In this document: positions 1 to 14,339 of the stretch, in pieces
How positions within the stretch are numbered: the first letter of the stretch is position 1
Layout of the letters: each line of letters starts with the position of its first letter
Source: Lycocorax pyrrhopterus obiensis
Lineage: Eukaryota > Chordata > Aves > Passeriformes > Paradisaeidae
Reading direction: 5' to 3'
Length of the DNA stretch: 64,000 bases
Assembly: GCA_014706295.1 (NCBI GenBank)
Contig: JACSVZ010000004.1
Location: forward strand, 90,610,547-90,674,546
Program-made: the position numbers and the translations under genes
Notes under the pieces: model-generated
The model's database searches: none
Seen by the model: the letters and a program-made list of their open reading frames with translations, nothing else
What the model was told of the DNA's origin: nothing

Positions 1-3000
1 GAGGAGGACACTTCAAAGAAAAAAAGGGCGTTACAAAAGCTAATGTGAATAATGCAGAAGGGACTAGTTATTAATCAGTAATGATGTTTTTCTAAGTACT
101 CAGTGGGAACAGTATACAAGTAAGAGATAGCCAGCCAGATTAATAAAAAAAAATTAATTGAAGCTTACATTTCTGTGAATTTACCCTAAATGAGAGTCTT
201 TGATAAGAGCTCCTAACACAGAGCATAATCAAATGTGCCGTTTGAAGTTCCCATGACCCTTTAGAAAAGTCCATAGGCGAGCTGCCTGGTTAAATTTCAG
301 TTTGAGTAAGTATATTCCTCTTAAACCCTTGCTGCATTTTGAACTGGCAAAAGTAGATGCTGTTTTCCCATGTCCTACATTTATACTTACAGATGCTGAA
401 CACTGTCAGAGAAACTGCTGTGTGGCAGCCCTGTACGTGCTGGATGTTTCCGAGAGAGGGAATGCACAGCTGGCAGCATTCCTGTGGGGCACTGAGATGC
501 TGCCTTAGGAGCCTATGGAAAGCCTGCTGTAGGTATGCACTAAGTGACTATTTAGCAACAAATTCTATCATTATGTATAGGAAGAAAAGCCTCCAAACAT
601 GAATGACCTGAAGTCAGTTTTGCAGTTGCTGCTTTCTGTAGAGCCCATTACTGATTTAATGGAAATGAAGGATATTCAGAGCCTAAATCCTGAGAGTGGG
701 GTAAAGCTGCTGTTACAGAGTTCAGAGGTTCATTTTCCAAAAGAGAAAGAGAGAAGTAAAATTTTGCCAGCTTTTTGGTTGTGTTGTTTACAAAGCTGTA
801 GATTTCTACTTGTGATCTTATTGCTTTTGCAGTAATGAATTGTTCTCACTCCCAAACAGCTGATGGCTGTGCTGAGCAGGAGCTGCCCTTGTTATAACAG
901 TAATGCTCTCAAGCTCAAGAGCTAGGCCCACTTGAAGATAAATGAATGAAGTGGAGTGGAGGTTATGCTCTCCAAATCTTAGTTTGCATAGCTTAATCAA
1001 TCAAGTAGTGGAGGGCATTTTTAAATTTGCAGTGAGAAACTTTCAGACAATGATGAAAATTTTCTCCGTTTGTTATGAAACAAATTACTAGATAGGGAGC
1101 TCACATGATGTAATTGATAATACAGATGTGGTCAATTCTTTCTTTTCTGACTTTGTATGTTTCCTCTGTTACTCTGTAACAGCTATTAAAATTCTTGTTC
1201 TGACAGGACTTTTGAAGTGGATAATCGGATTCTTTCCTAATGAGGACCATATATCTTATTATTTTCTATCAGAAAGTATGACATTTTTGGCATTATTTTC
1301 TCAGTATTATTTCACTGCAACTTCAGGTATTCTGAATGTTTAACTTTATGGATGGAAAGTAGCAAGTGGGTCTTTGCAGAATGGATGCTCTCCCTTGGAA
1401 GTTATGTGACAAATGCCAATGAGCAAAGAAAAGTTTCTAAGCAGATGTATAGGTTACGTCTGCTGTCATGCACACAACAGAATTCAGTACTTTCAATATA
1501 TGAGGTGTAGGGACAGTCAGAAGGAAAAGGTACACTTGATATTTGAGAGAGACAAAGAAAGGTGTTCTACCACCAGCTGTAGCTAGAAGAATTATGTTCT
1601 TCTATTGATTAGTATCATATTGCCACAACGTTTGTATCACTGATGGCTGCTGTCATATTAATGAAGATAACATTTAGAATTGAATTAGTCTCTAATGAAC
1701 TTCCAGAACAATAGCAGTAACTCTCATAAGTAATATAATGCATCTGTTCCTTTAGCCCCAGGACATCTTATATATAATTGGCAGTGCAAATTATCCAACC
1801 CAATTTTATGAACATTATAAATGTCTCATTTCCATGATCAGTCCTATTTTCAGGTAGGTAGAAAGCTGGATCACGTATTCTCCACTATTCTATTTTACTA
1901 TTTTCCACTGATTGTAATGTGAAAATTTCCCCCTTTCTTACCTGAAATATAGTTACTCTATTAGGGTATTGCAAAAATAAGCCATACTATTATGTCTCAG
2001 AAAACTTGCATTTGTTCCCTTCTCATTTTCTTTTCTTTAGTAAGGACAGCAAAAAGAGAAAAGCAAAACATAATCAGACTGAAATTACTGAAATTACATA
2101 TTTGCTTAAAAAAAATCCACTAACATCATACTTAAGGACTAAGTTAAAAAAAAAGGGAGAAGTAAATATGGGAGATGAAAATAACATTTCAGAATGCTAC
2201 TGCTTGGGTACACTACACTTGTTTTTGTTGTTTTTGAATTAAAAATATTAAATTCTAAAATTTAAAGTGACATTTTGTGGACTACTATGGGTGACTAACC
2301 TTAAACTCTTCAAGAATAGCCAGGCAAAGTGACTTACCAGATTTTGCTGACAAAGCCAATAAAATTGCTGGAATTTCTGAGACATGAGGAGCTGAGCACT
2401 TCCAACAGCACTTCGGATCTTACCTAGGACTAAACATACAGACAGATTATTACCAATAATTTTTTTTGCAGTAATAATATCCAGCTCAAAAATATGCAGC
2501 TCAAAATCCTGTTTATTTTAAAAGGGAAGTAAATATTTGGTTTTGTTGCTTGTAATTATACACATAAAATATTTTTTTAAAAAGACTGAGGTATAGTAAA
2601 GCTCAGTGGCACCTTATCTTTTGCAATAATGAGTGAATAATAAATGACATATTAATAAGTCAAAACGGCTTAGACTTTACTTGCTTAAGGAAGTAGTAAA
2701 AACTATGGGACTGTATTCAGCTTCTCGAAGTGGGCATCGATCCATTCATGTTTTTCAAAACACCCAAACTTCAAAGTAAATGACACCTCTCCCATTTACA
2801 TTTGCTCACATAAATTGATAGCTGTTGAAATTGTCTTGCCTCCAGAACCAGTTGGATGTCTGTTCCTTCTGATGTCAAAGGCACATGTACCTTAGATTAT
2901 ATCCTCTGGTTCTGCAATTGCAAATTACTTCACTCACTACACTTGTGTAGAGGATCCCTGGGTGAGCTCTCTTTATCTGTTCTGAGGGTAAAGTTATTAC

Positions 3001-6000
3001 ATTCAACTGTAATATAGCATATTCCTACCATAAGGATTAGATCCTCACAGGAATTACATCTCTGAGACCTGTTTTGGTACACCCACTAGGAACTACGGGT
3101 TGTCTGCCCAGGAAAATATCCAAAGTCCTCAGCACAGGACAAAGTGGGACACAAGCAGGAGCTCCAGGACTTTGCTGAACCAGGATCAGCCCCATGGATG
3201 TGTTGGTATTTCCTCACTGCCCGTGTACATGCCCTTACAGGATGCACTGGGGGAAGGGACCAAACTCATTTTACTTGACTTTGTTTCCAAGAGTCACCTG
3301 TCAAAATTAAAATTTTTGAATGCTTTATAATCAGTGATCTGAGCTCAGCAGCTCAGCCACGTTAGGCACTTATTTTTAGATGAGCAGAATTTCCTCCTGG
3401 ATATGCTTCTGTCTTTCTATTGACAGTAGTGCCTAAGGGGATTGGCTTATCCCTAGGAAACTAACTCATCCTGACTCCCACATTTGCTGGGATAAATACC
3501 ACACTTTGGTAGGTAGCACCATGCTTTTCTATACCTTCCTACACTTCTTTTCCTCCACATCTATCTCTATGATGAAAAAGCAATATTTTAAAAAGCATTA
3601 TAAGCTGTGATCTCAATGAAAACTTTATTTTACCCGGAGAATTTCCAGATCTTTAAATAACGTTAAAGATATAGAGAGGTGGGGTAAGGGCAAACAGGAA
3701 TTACTCTGATATATTTTACTTCAGTTTGGAGAAACCAAGTTTGATAATTCAAGCAGGATGGTGAGCGTGGAATAAAGCTACAGTAGTACAGCACAACTGA
3801 TCTGCAGCCCATGAAACAGGAAACATTAAACTATGGCAGGGCTTAACATCTTGTTATTTAGAATAAGTACAGGAGGGCATGTGAAAACAGTACTTTGGTA
3901 GTAGGTTTTACATTTTAATTCTGCTTTCTCTAGACCAGTGAAACATCTGTTCACCTACAAGTAGCAGCAAGAGATAATTTGAAAGTTTTGGGCTCCAGTT
4001 AGAATCTCAGTAACTTTCAAGGCATGTGTTAATATGTAGAGCTGTGGTTCGCAAACTGCATTCCATTTTCTGTTAGACAAACAGTACAGCTGTGCCACAA
4101 CACTAAATCAAACAGCAATATACATAATTCATCAGTCCTGTGTAACATCCATTGTGAAAGGGTTAAGTGGTTCAGGGCTGCATGAGTAATTCACTGGGGT
4201 TTGTTTTTGTTCTGTTGGCCAAATGAAATAAAGCATTTTAATTGGTTTGGGGTTTTTGATCACCAAACCCCTCACTTTCCTCTACAGTGTTATTGGCATA
4301 CAGAAAAGAATATTTTGAGTGTTAAAACCTGAACAAACATACAAAAACATAAATAAAAAAGAAATGTTTCATTTGATCTGATACAAATTGCTTTAATTTG
4401 GTTTTCAGCATTTTTAATAAAGGCAATGACTTTAGTGACAAACAGCCTTGTATCCTCCTTTTTTCTCTTCATCTGTAGCACAGGACATTAGACAGACTCC
4501 CAGTGTGGGGTCAGAGGTCCTCCTCTTCCAGGATGAGGAATTGTGCTGTAGCAGGTCCCTGACATCACCTATTCCATGCTATGTTCAACAATTCACTGGT
4601 CAAAAAAAGAGTGAGGATGGTTCCACGGGCTGATGGTTGTATTGCTTGTCTCTAGTGAGTAAAGTTCAGTTTTAGTTTCCTCTGCTAAATTTTACAGTTC
4701 ATAGCTCAAATACATAGTCTGAGTAAGGGGCATTGGTTGTAGCTCTTCGGCAGAAATGTAGAGCCTGACAAAATCTATAAATGTCTGACATTTTATAGTG
4801 AATCTCAGTTACTCAAACCCTTATATTAAATAAACATTAATTTTATCTTCATTATCACGAAGCATCATGTCAAAAAGCATTACTGATTTAAAGCCCAGTC
4901 AGACTCGTCAAGACTTAGGCACTGGCAATGTAGCATTTTGGTGGGATACACATTTGTCAGGAATGTGGTTGCATGTGCCACTGAGTCACAGTGCTGAATA
5001 CACATGTATAATTACAGCCCTAGCATTTACCAAAGATCTAACTCTATTTCCATTTTAATAAGTAAATCAGACATAATAAAACATAGAGGTTAGAATCCCT
5101 CATATTCATGCTACTCTGCCTTGCTGTAATTAAATTAAAGTATTAAAACACTTCAACTCATAATCTTTAGCACAATATTAATAGACATCCAAAGCCTTGT
5201 TATTAATTTCATGCATTGGGGAATTATTCTGATGAGTGCAGATTGATTATCTCCATGAAAGAATGATGAATGTTAGAGACTGGAGAGATTGAGATGTTTG
5301 GTGATGACTAGAAGATTTTTCTTGTAAATAAACGATGATAAAATCTACCAATACACATAAATAGACATAATCTTCATATAATCCATATATCTGCTTTCAT
5401 TAAGATTATGTTGTATTTGCCCAAATGTCAGGAAAGAGTCACACAACCTTAATTCTGCTCCCTGAAGCATGTGAAGCACTCCATTTTTGTTGTGTGGTCC
5501 TGTATGACTTCAGCTCTGAAGATGTACAAAACCCTGACCATGACTTCAGTAAAAGCAGACTCAGAATTTACACCCTGGTTAGAGATTGTGTAAATTACAC
5601 AATTAACACAATAGTGTCTTTTCCCCTCTATGTGTGGAATTGCTTGAGAAATTCTACAAAACCTTGTAATCAAAAATGATTTCATATCACAAAGGTAGAG
5701 GGGGAAAAGTTAGGTCTATATTGATGAAATCGATTATAATCTGGTGCTGTAATTCTGATCTTGACAGGTTAAAAGCTTTGCTCAATTGTGCTACTGCTGC
5801 ACCAGCAGCGAGAAACTACTAACAATCAATCTGCTTCTGGCATTCATTACTGTTTATTTAAATGACATGTTTTAATTTGCATTTTTGTTCCATTTGATCA
5901 TTCCATTTTCCCCTTATACTTGTAAATAAATTACTCCACAAACAATCTGAGAAAATATGCCTGGAAAAAATATTGAAACTGGCACTTAGTTCACCCTCCT

Positions 6001-7285
6001 AACTCTAAGTAGGGCATGATATTTGTCTCATCTCTAGACCTAAATTACTACTCTTCAGAAATATTTTTTTCACTATCAACAGAGCATGTTGACATGATGA
6101 CACAAAAATAAATATATAATATTCAGATGGCATTTTAGGACAACATGGCCCCCAGCTGGCAGTGCTCTGGAGAGTAATGGGACCCTTGTTCACCAACTGG
6201 GACTTGCTGCAAATTTGCTTTTTTCCTCAACAAAGGAGAAAATTTCAGCAGAACAATACAAAAGCTAGGAGGAGTTCTTGGGTGCCACACTGTAGGACTT
6301 TACAGACTGTTTCAGTACAGTTAAGACATTCTTTAGTCATTCACAACACTCGAACTGGAAATTTCAATAGTTCCCAAAGGATGGGTTTGTGAAAAGCATT
6401 AGAAAATGATGTCAGTAATTTCTCTTTGGTTAAAGGATAACCTGTATTTGGTCAAACACCTAAGAAAGCTTTTATGGATAATTAATTCATGAATATACTA
6501 AAATCAATTGGTTGTGAGGGTTTTGTGTTGATTTTTATTCCCCTAAAATTATGGGAGATTTTACTCTGTGTTTTCTATTACTATTCAGCCCTATTAGTAA
6601 AGCCTTTGCTTTACTAAGTGCTGTGGAAATATCAGCTAGAGGATTAGCAAGGAATGGTCCAGTATCCATGGAATTAAAGGGAATGGAAGAGAAAGGTGTC
6701 CTCCCACTCTAACGCCTTTATTTTTTTCTCCCACTAGAGATCACTTTACTGCTGTGCCAGCGGAGCTCCTAACCACAATGCAGAAGATTCCAGCAGAACA
6801 ACCTTTCTGCTGGCATAGTTTACCCTATAGTTAATTTTTGCATCTATCTAAGGATTTTTATGTGAGAGTGAACTCTGTGGAGCTGTTCTCCATAATGAAG
6901 TATGCTAGTGGCCAAGCATGTGGCACTCAGCAGCCCAGGGTTATTGTCATCTTTCCTCTGCCAGACCCTGCCCGCAAGATGTGGGCAGGGACTGCGGCTC
7001 CCTCTCCCTGCTCCGCCCTCCCTGCTCCCTTCACCGCGCTCATGGGAGGCAGGGTGCTGACCCTCTTGGTCTTCAATAGCTTCGTGACACTTGAAATTGT
7101 TTTTCTCGTCATCACCTACACACCAGTAAGAGCCAAACACGTTTTCAGCGTGTAAAACTGAAACTCCAGTCAGCACCCATGAGAAACACATATCTTTGCC
7201 TGGAGGCACCCTGTGAGTGCAAATGACCAGATGTCTAACCTTGGGAACTGTTACAGCCACATATCTATATTTTTACATATGTATG

Positions 7286-7333
<48 letters not shown>

Positions 7334-10300
7334 ATAAACAGTTAGAACACAAATAACTGCCCCCACAAACAATATAAGAACTTTGCAGAGACTTCAAAAT
7401 AAAATTCATGACAACTGACCAAATAAACAAATTCTTTGAAAAGAAGAGAGAGGTTATTTTTGCTGCAATGATTATCTTCTCTTTTTGTATGATCTGATGA
7501 GTGAAGTTCTTAAAACAACATTATGAGAGAAAAGCTACAGTGAAAGAAAAAATCAATATAGCAATCAGACAGCTTTTGGTGATCTCAGGGCTGTTGTGTT
7601 AATGCCAGAAATGAAAATGTTTTCTCAAATGCAGTTCTATTTTAACTGTTCCCATGTTTAAAACAAAATAGAAGTTGTATCATAAGGACAGCCTTCTCCT
7701 ATGAGATGCAAAGCTATATTTGGTCTTCAGGTACAATTAATATACCCAGGCCAAAAAGAAATGATTCAGCATTAAGGATGACAGTTTGAATGTGCAAACT
7801 TTGCTCTGAAGTGTTTTGGGAATAGTAGTCTTGCTGAAGGTGGAAACCCATATTTATTTGCTTTTGGCTCTGCCATTTGCATGTATTTTCTTCAAGGAAC
7901 TGCCAAATGCTTAAATATGTCAAGATACATTTCATGCTGGGATATCATTAAACTTAAGTTCTTGAGGATACACACCTTACAACCTCCGTAGCTCAGACTG
8001 GGGATACAGAATGTTCTAAAGACTCAACAGGAAAAAAAATTATTCACAGAGAATTTTTAGAACACTGTGAAGCTCATTCCCCTGGTGAAATTAATTCTTT
8101 GAAAACTTCCTTCTACTTGATGTAAGTGTTATTAAATGAAGGGATACCATTTAAAAAATAATGCAATTTGGAAATTATTTCAGGAAGATCTCTTGAAATG
8201 AGTCACATACAATGGAAAATTGGAACTTTGGGGTTCACTTTTGACAGTCAGCTGAACACAAACTTCTGACTTTGCAAATACTATGTAGACCTAGTCTATA
8301 ACTTCTTTAACCTATTAGGGAGGTCAAAATGTTCCCCCAAGCACAAGTAATTAACCCCTTTTTGTTAGTTTAAAAAAGCGATTTCAAGGGTTTCAGTTGT
8401 ATTTTATCAATTCTCTTATCAGGGAATTGTTCTTTCTTTTTCTCTTCCAAATTAGACTCCCTCTACAAACAGGGAAACAAAATCCCAATACTCTGTTTTG
8501 TTTTTTGACTGAAATATTCCAAGTTAAAAGGGTGTCATTAACTCCAAATATTAATAAAAATTACTGAAGTCTATATTGCCTTCATGTCCTGTGTACAATT
8601 TACAGAAAACTACCTTCTTGATTGCCATTTCACCGTGCAGCAAGGTGTTCCAGAGCATTTCTGGAGTGCAAGAGTATAGGTTCACATGATGGGAAGGAGA
8701 ATGGTTCTGCACCTGAGAACAGGTAGCCAGCTAAAGTCAGGTCATCCAAGTTTTCCTCATGTAGTACCCAGTTTCACATTCCAAAGAATAACAGCTCTAA
8801 GTGCCTCTCCGTGTCTCCAAGTGACGAAGTGCTGATGCAAGCAGGTTTCCACTGCTCATTTCCCACGGCTGCAGATTTGACTAGGGCTGTGCGAAAGGAA
8901 GAGCTTGCAGAGAGAGGAGGTAGGACAACTCCAGCCCTTGCCTGCAGACTCCTCGCTAGGAAAGAGAGGGGCTAACGGCCTGTGTGTTTCTCCCCTTTGC
9001 TCCCTAATGGTCTTACTCTTTCAAACGAGATCAAAGTCTTCCTCTTTGAACTTCTGCTTCAGACTGAAAAAACTGATGTTCCTACATCAGTAACAGGTGA
9101 TCCGGGAAGCAGGTGCTTTGGGAATCTTAATGATGGCATTGAAACGTCAGTGTTCAGCAGTGCAAAGATGTGAAGAATTGAAAAATAAGATATATGTGAT
9201 AAAAAGTATTGAGGAGTAACCATTATGAAAGAAGGCTTGGAAATTCTTCCACAGGCTAATCAAAGCAAGATATGCTATTACTTAACATAGTCCCTAGGAG
9301 GGCATTAAAGTCTTCACAGACTTTATTGGAAGGGGAAAATTCTGAGGTCTGCTCTGCCATGATGAAAATAAGTACAAAACCTACGGTCCAAAAAGCACCA
9401 GAGGCTGAAGGAAGGAAAACCAGCCTTACACACCGCCCCACCCCAAATCTTCTGTTGTTACTTGACAGACTTGTGCACAATACAGCAGAGAAATATGACT
9501 GTAAAATTAAAAAAAAAACAATGACGTAAAAACATAGACATTCTTTGTTTTGAAAAGGTCAGTGCAAGAAATAGAAATTGGCCTTTTAGTCACCATGCTG
9601 GCCTGACTCAAGACCTGAGGGTACATCATAGCAAGAACTCATTGAGGGTAAAGAAGACGATCAGGAAAGAGCACTCAGAGGTGATGGTGAAATTTGTAAA
9701 AGTGCAGGGAAAGATGCTAGTAAGAAAACTTAATATGAATTCATTTGTGATCTGAGAAAATCTCAGCTGAGACAATAATTCAGATTGTCAGGGATTGAAA
9801 TATTTATAAAACTGAGCCTGAAGAACAAGGATAATTGACCTCAAAGGGAATCACAGGGAGCTGGCTACTGAGTCCTAGGACCACTTTGATATATTACTAT
9901 CATTAGCGCTGTCTTGGATCTTGTTCCAAAATAGTCTACATTATTTTTCACTTTATCCCATCACTCCTTTCAAGGTGTCCACAGGACATGAGAGAATAAT
10001 AATGATTCTTGACAAAATTGTAATAAGAAAATGCAGCTGAATTTTCTAATAATGCATATGCCTGTCTAACTGCAGAAATGCTTTAACTATTGCTCTTGCC
10101 TACTACTGCTTCCTGTTCTTCCGAAAGGCTGAAGTGCCTGTAAAGGAATGGAAACATTTTTTAAATGGCTGCTCACTAATAGGAGGCAAAATCACAGGTT
10201 TCAGGAAAAGGGCAAAACAATGTTCACGTAGGACCACCCTGTGTGCCCTGACAAAGGGCCAAGCGCTGGAGCCGTACAAGCAAGTGGGAAAGATGTGTCA

Positions 10301-10580
10301 GAGTTGGAGCTTCGAATGGAGCCATTGCACCATCTGAGCTCTATGTAATACCAGACTTTGATCCTGGACTGGACTCTAGAGTTGGGTTTTTAACTACTTC
10401 CACAGAACCTTACTCTGGGAAACACCATCTTGTGCAGTCAGTTGCAAGACAGTGTTCCTATATCTTATGGTTCTTTGCTCTTACAGAATGAGTGAGGAGA
10501 AACCACAGCTCACAGCTTTATCCTAACAGATTTCTTATTTTAGCAATTGTCTATAAGAAAAGAAACTGAAATGTTCTTAC
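1..10580 (-). other. Intron after exon vi (partial)
   Basis: This is the 5' part of the intron that follows exon vi, running off the left edge. It is AT-rich, with many short runs of T or A. I see no exon matching the rest of the DLGAP GH1 domain or the C-terminal tail. It contains the CA/TA microsatellite at 7287 and a GC-richer patch near 6950-7070. Open frames here lack splice context and known similarity and are probably chance. Confidence 0.75.
7287..7332. repeat. (AC)n(AT)n microsatellite
   Basis: A pure run of 18 AC units (7287-7322) passes directly into five AT units. It is a compound dinucleotide microsatellite, likely polymorphic in length. Confidence 0.97.
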
Positions 10581-10996
10581 TTTCTTCAGAAAGATCATTT
10601 TCTTCTGCTTCTCTTTCCATTTCTTTGCACCATCCTTCCATTCTCTTAGTTTCAGTGTGTAGTAACTTCATAAACCAAGATCCGTCCCGTCGACAAGGAG
10701 ACATTCGACCAGTCTCTACTGTCTCAATGGCTGGCTCTAGCCAGGGTTCTGGTGGTGGAAGGTTTGAGGTGTCAACTGGGGTCCTATAATCTTCTCTGTA
10801 GCTGAACAGTCCCTGTGTCCGTACAGTTCTCACTGCACTATATTGGGTGGGTGTGCTGGGCTCTGAGTGCTGCTGGAATGACGAGCCAAATTGAAGTCCC
10901 TTATCCTCCATGGTGATGTGCCCTGGAAAACCCTCCAGTTCCAGGTCAGCCTGGACAGCTGCTGTTACACTGTTTGAACGCTTGAATCGTCCATGC
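10581..10996 (-). CDS. DLGAP2: DLGAP2 coding exon vi (start of GH1 domain)
   Basis: This 416-base exon has a strong pyrimidine tract and acceptor (ctcttcaccaag) and ends at GAAGAAA/GTAAGAACA. It completes an Arg codon and adds 138 codons plus one base. It starts HGRFKRSNSVTAAVQADLE, a basic-then-conserved family motif, followed by a serine/threonine-rich linker and GLFSYREDYRT. Residues 79-88 are LPPPEPWLEP. From about residue 101, CRRDGSWFMKLL leads into KRMEGWCKEMEREAEENDLSEE, the first helical part of the GH1 (GKAP homology 1) domain at the C-terminus. The rest of GH1 should come from exons beyond the left edge. Reading past the donor gives SKNISVSF and a stop, which is intron read-through. 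An in-frame ATG at 10911 is internal. Confidence 0.95.
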
Positions 10997-12239
10997 CTTG
11001 GTGAAGAGGGAAGAAAGAAAAGATGTTAAGACATAAAAATAACATATGTGATTGTACAGAGGCACAGAATAATGTTTCAGGGAGTGGATTCTGTTCTTCT
11101 CGTTGGACTTTATGTTACACATTTTCTCTTTGTGTATATCTCACTAAAATTAGATGATGAGTAGCAACAGAGAGGAAAAACAAAATGCATAGTGGAATCA
11201 TTGATCTAAGCAAGGGCACAAAATAAAATTACTTAAATTATCTCTGGAAGCAAATATTGATTTATTCTCATACTACAAAATAACATGTATCATTACTAAA
11301 TCAACTGGAAATAACTAGCAGAACTAGAACTTCCTGATAGTAGTCTATAAAGTGCATACATAGTACATATAAAGTATATATAAAATTTTCAAATGTTCAG
11401 AATTGTAAGCAGAAAAATCTGGAAATCTGCTCAGTTAGGACTTTTGAGAATCCTGTAATAAAAGAAAGATATTATCAGCAGGTTTAAGACTGTGGGTTGA
11501 AGGTCTTTTTTGTCTTATAGGATGCCCATTAAAGGTTGATTTTCCACTGTTATATGAAACCAAATAATGACATTTTAGAAAAGCTTTGTGTTAAAAAGTT
11601 AGATAGAGAAGCAAAGATTATTTGTGAAATCTTTTCACATAGGTGCCTATTGTCTCAAATTACTTCTAGTCAATGATGGCAAAAGGCAATTAGCAGCCAG
11701 ATACTCTCAGACAGCTGCTGTGAAATGAGAGAATGGTCCTGGTCCAGTACTTGACAAACAGTACCTGCCAGGGATAACCTGTGGGTCAGTACATGGGCCA
11801 GCAGCTTTACAAAACTAGAGAAGGACTGAACAAATCAAAAAGCTTATTCTACTTTAGAATAAAGGTACCATCCTAAGATTGTGTCTCCTTGTGGGGACAG
11901 GAAAAGCCTGGATCAGCATGAGTCGTCCTATCGAAGGAAGACTGTTCCAATACACAGCTCTTAGTATTTGTTCTGTCAGTAATGAAATTTTATTAAGCCA
12001 CTACTTCAATTTAATACTTTCACTTCCTTCCCTCCAATTGAAAACTGGAAAGTTAGGTACATGTGAAGCAACTGCTAAGTAATCTCCACAAATTGTACCA
12101 AATGACAAGCATGCATATAAGAAATTTGGCTTTGTGAATTATTTAGTGGCAGCACTTGCCAGGTGTTTGTTATTAACTCTGTTTACAAATGTGTGTTGTG
12201 TTATGAAAGACTACAGATTTTTGAACATGCTTAAATTAC
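10997..12239 (-). other. Intron between exons v and vi
   Basis: This 1.24 kb intron is the shortest in the window. It is AT-rich with no recognisable transposon. It has a GT donor (GTAATTTAA) and a strong pyrimidine-rich acceptor. Confidence 0.9.
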
Positions 12240-12325
12240 CGTTTTTCATCTTCCACTTGTATTCCAACAGAGTGGTATTCCCGTAGGCCTCTGCTTTCAG
12301 TGTCTGAATCAGTTGCTGTTTCCAC
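12240..12325 (-). CDS. DLGAP2: DLGAP2 coding exon v (86 bases)
   Basis: This short exon lies between acceptor TTGAATTAG and donor CG/GTAATTTAA. It encodes 28 codons plus two bases. It begins VETATDSDTESRG and ends YHSVGIQVEDEK plus CG. Joined to exon iv it makes SSIGIQVETATD. The second motif, SVGIQVED, lies wholly inside this exon (12271-12248). In the DLGAP family two closely spaced sequences of this kind bind dynein light chain (DYNLL), linking the scaffold to dynein or myosin V motors. The CG joins G of the next exon to give Arg (KRHGRF). It is too short to show as a long open frame, but phase, borders and protein match all agree. Confidence 0.92.
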
Positions 12326-14339
12326 CTAATTCAACACAAAAGATACATCTGCAGAGTGAGCATCGACAACTCAGCACTATTTCTACACACACTCATTCAA
12401 AATTAATTATATATTTCATCTCTTACTGCTAAGAAACACCTAGCACAGTAAAATAAATGCAGTAGGTATTCAGCCTAGTATCATTGTTTTGGTGCTGTGT
12501 CTTATTAAAGTTTTGCACAATTATTTCTGCTATGTAATTCCCTATTTCAAACCCAGAAGTAATTATTCAGTTTGGTGGAAGCAGGGAGTAAGCTTGGTCT
12601 GGAAGGGCTGTTCTTAGAATGAGGAATCCACAGGGTAACCCCTTTTTATACTATTATAAACCAGTCTCATTATAGTCCTTGATTTACAAAATAAAATAAA
12701 ATCTCAAGTAGCCCCATAAGCTTGTGAGTGATAAAAAGAAATGGAGCAATGAAATTTTATCGACAACTGTGTTGACAAATATAAAACCATTAAATGATGT
12801 GAGGGATACAGCAGAATGCCCTATCTCACCTTTTTTAATAACACAGTCCTGAAAATGCTGTATCAAGCAGGCAATTTATGTGCTTTTTATAGTATTCCCA
12901 TCTGAAATAAACTTACCAAAATATATTCACAGTAGTTTCCTTCATGACTGAGACTTGCGTTTGCAAGTTTCTGTGGGATTTTTTATAGCACTCCCCACCA
13001 CCACACCGCCCCCAAGTCTTTGACACAGACAGAGCATGTGCTGCAGTATGCAAATTATACTGAATCAAGGGAGAGGCAGGAAAAAAAGAAAAAGAGTAGA
13101 ACTGACGTTTCCTTCTGAATGATATTTTCACTGTTCAATAAAAAAAAAATAATATTAGCAACCAGTTTTTCTATACGCACACTCCATTTGTGAATTCAAA
13201 GAGTATATCTGATGATAAAGATAAGAAAATTTTACCCTTGCAGCAGTCACAGGCATCTCTGGAAAGAGCCTGATGGTCTTTGCAGCTGTGTCTCAGCTGC
13301 ACAGTCCCAACCCCACCTGGTTTCTGAAAGGATGCAGAGACAAGGTGGGAGGAGGGTGGGAAATGAGTGCATATGTGGACTATACTTCTTGAAGAAGGAA
13401 GTTGATGGTAAGTTCTCCTTCCATCTTTAAGCCATAGCTTAGTGTACATTCACATGGAAGGGATTTCCAGCCAGCAATTAGTACATGTTCATATTTACCT
13501 GTGTGTGAGTCTTGGAGATGTTCACAAGAACCGCTAGTGCAGGAACCCTTTAGTAAATGTTAATGGCATGCTTGAACTGTACAGTGTAGCACCAGGCACG
13601 GGTGTGCTAAAACCTCTGGCTATGAGTGTGACAACAGTCTGGGAAAGACACATTTCCCAGCAATTCCCTTTATTTGGCATAAGGGCTAAGGGACAGTGCA
13701 TGCTGCCGTCTGTCTCCACCCAGGCAGCTGCATGGAAGCTGGCTCTATTCACCCTGATGGGCAGTGCACTGAGAGAACTGAAGTATCAGACTTGGCAACA
13801 GTCTCCAGAATGTGGTGGTGTCAGTATAAAAAGAAAGATTCCTCTTGATGTTAGTAGTAAAAAAAAGCCTCAACCACAGAGGTAGCAGCTTGGAGGAAAA
13901 AAAGCCAGAACAGCCAACTGAAATGACAGGCAAATTGGTTTCCTAGTAAAGGTGGGTCTTGTCTGCAACATTAGTGAGAAGATTCAGCTGCCTGGGGGGC
14001 CACAGTCTCTGAAAGAACATTGCTCTAAGCAAAGCAGCCATGAGGTCCAGTTTTTAACACAAAGAGCTATCTATCTATCAGGAAAGACAGAGTTATTCAT
14101 AGGACAGAAGAGTCCAAAAGAGCCTTAAATAACAAATTCTAGTCTAAGTGACGGACTAGGAATTCACCTAGTCCTTTCAGTGATTTGAGGAAAGTTGCAT
14201 ATAAAACATATTCATTTCCTGAATTAACTGGGCAAAGAATGAGATACTCATGTAGGCTGTTGGGGGGGAGCAGAGGGGCAAGTTACACTTGCAGCTTTGA
14301 CTACTGCAATGAGACCTCAGTCAAATATGCGTGGACATG

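Noticed and set aside
10540..10911. Minus-strand frame treated as a free-standing 123-residue gene starting at ATG 10911
   Set aside because: It is the middle of exon vi. The frame extends upstream to the acceptor at 10996, and its last 13 codons are intron read-through past the donor at 10580.
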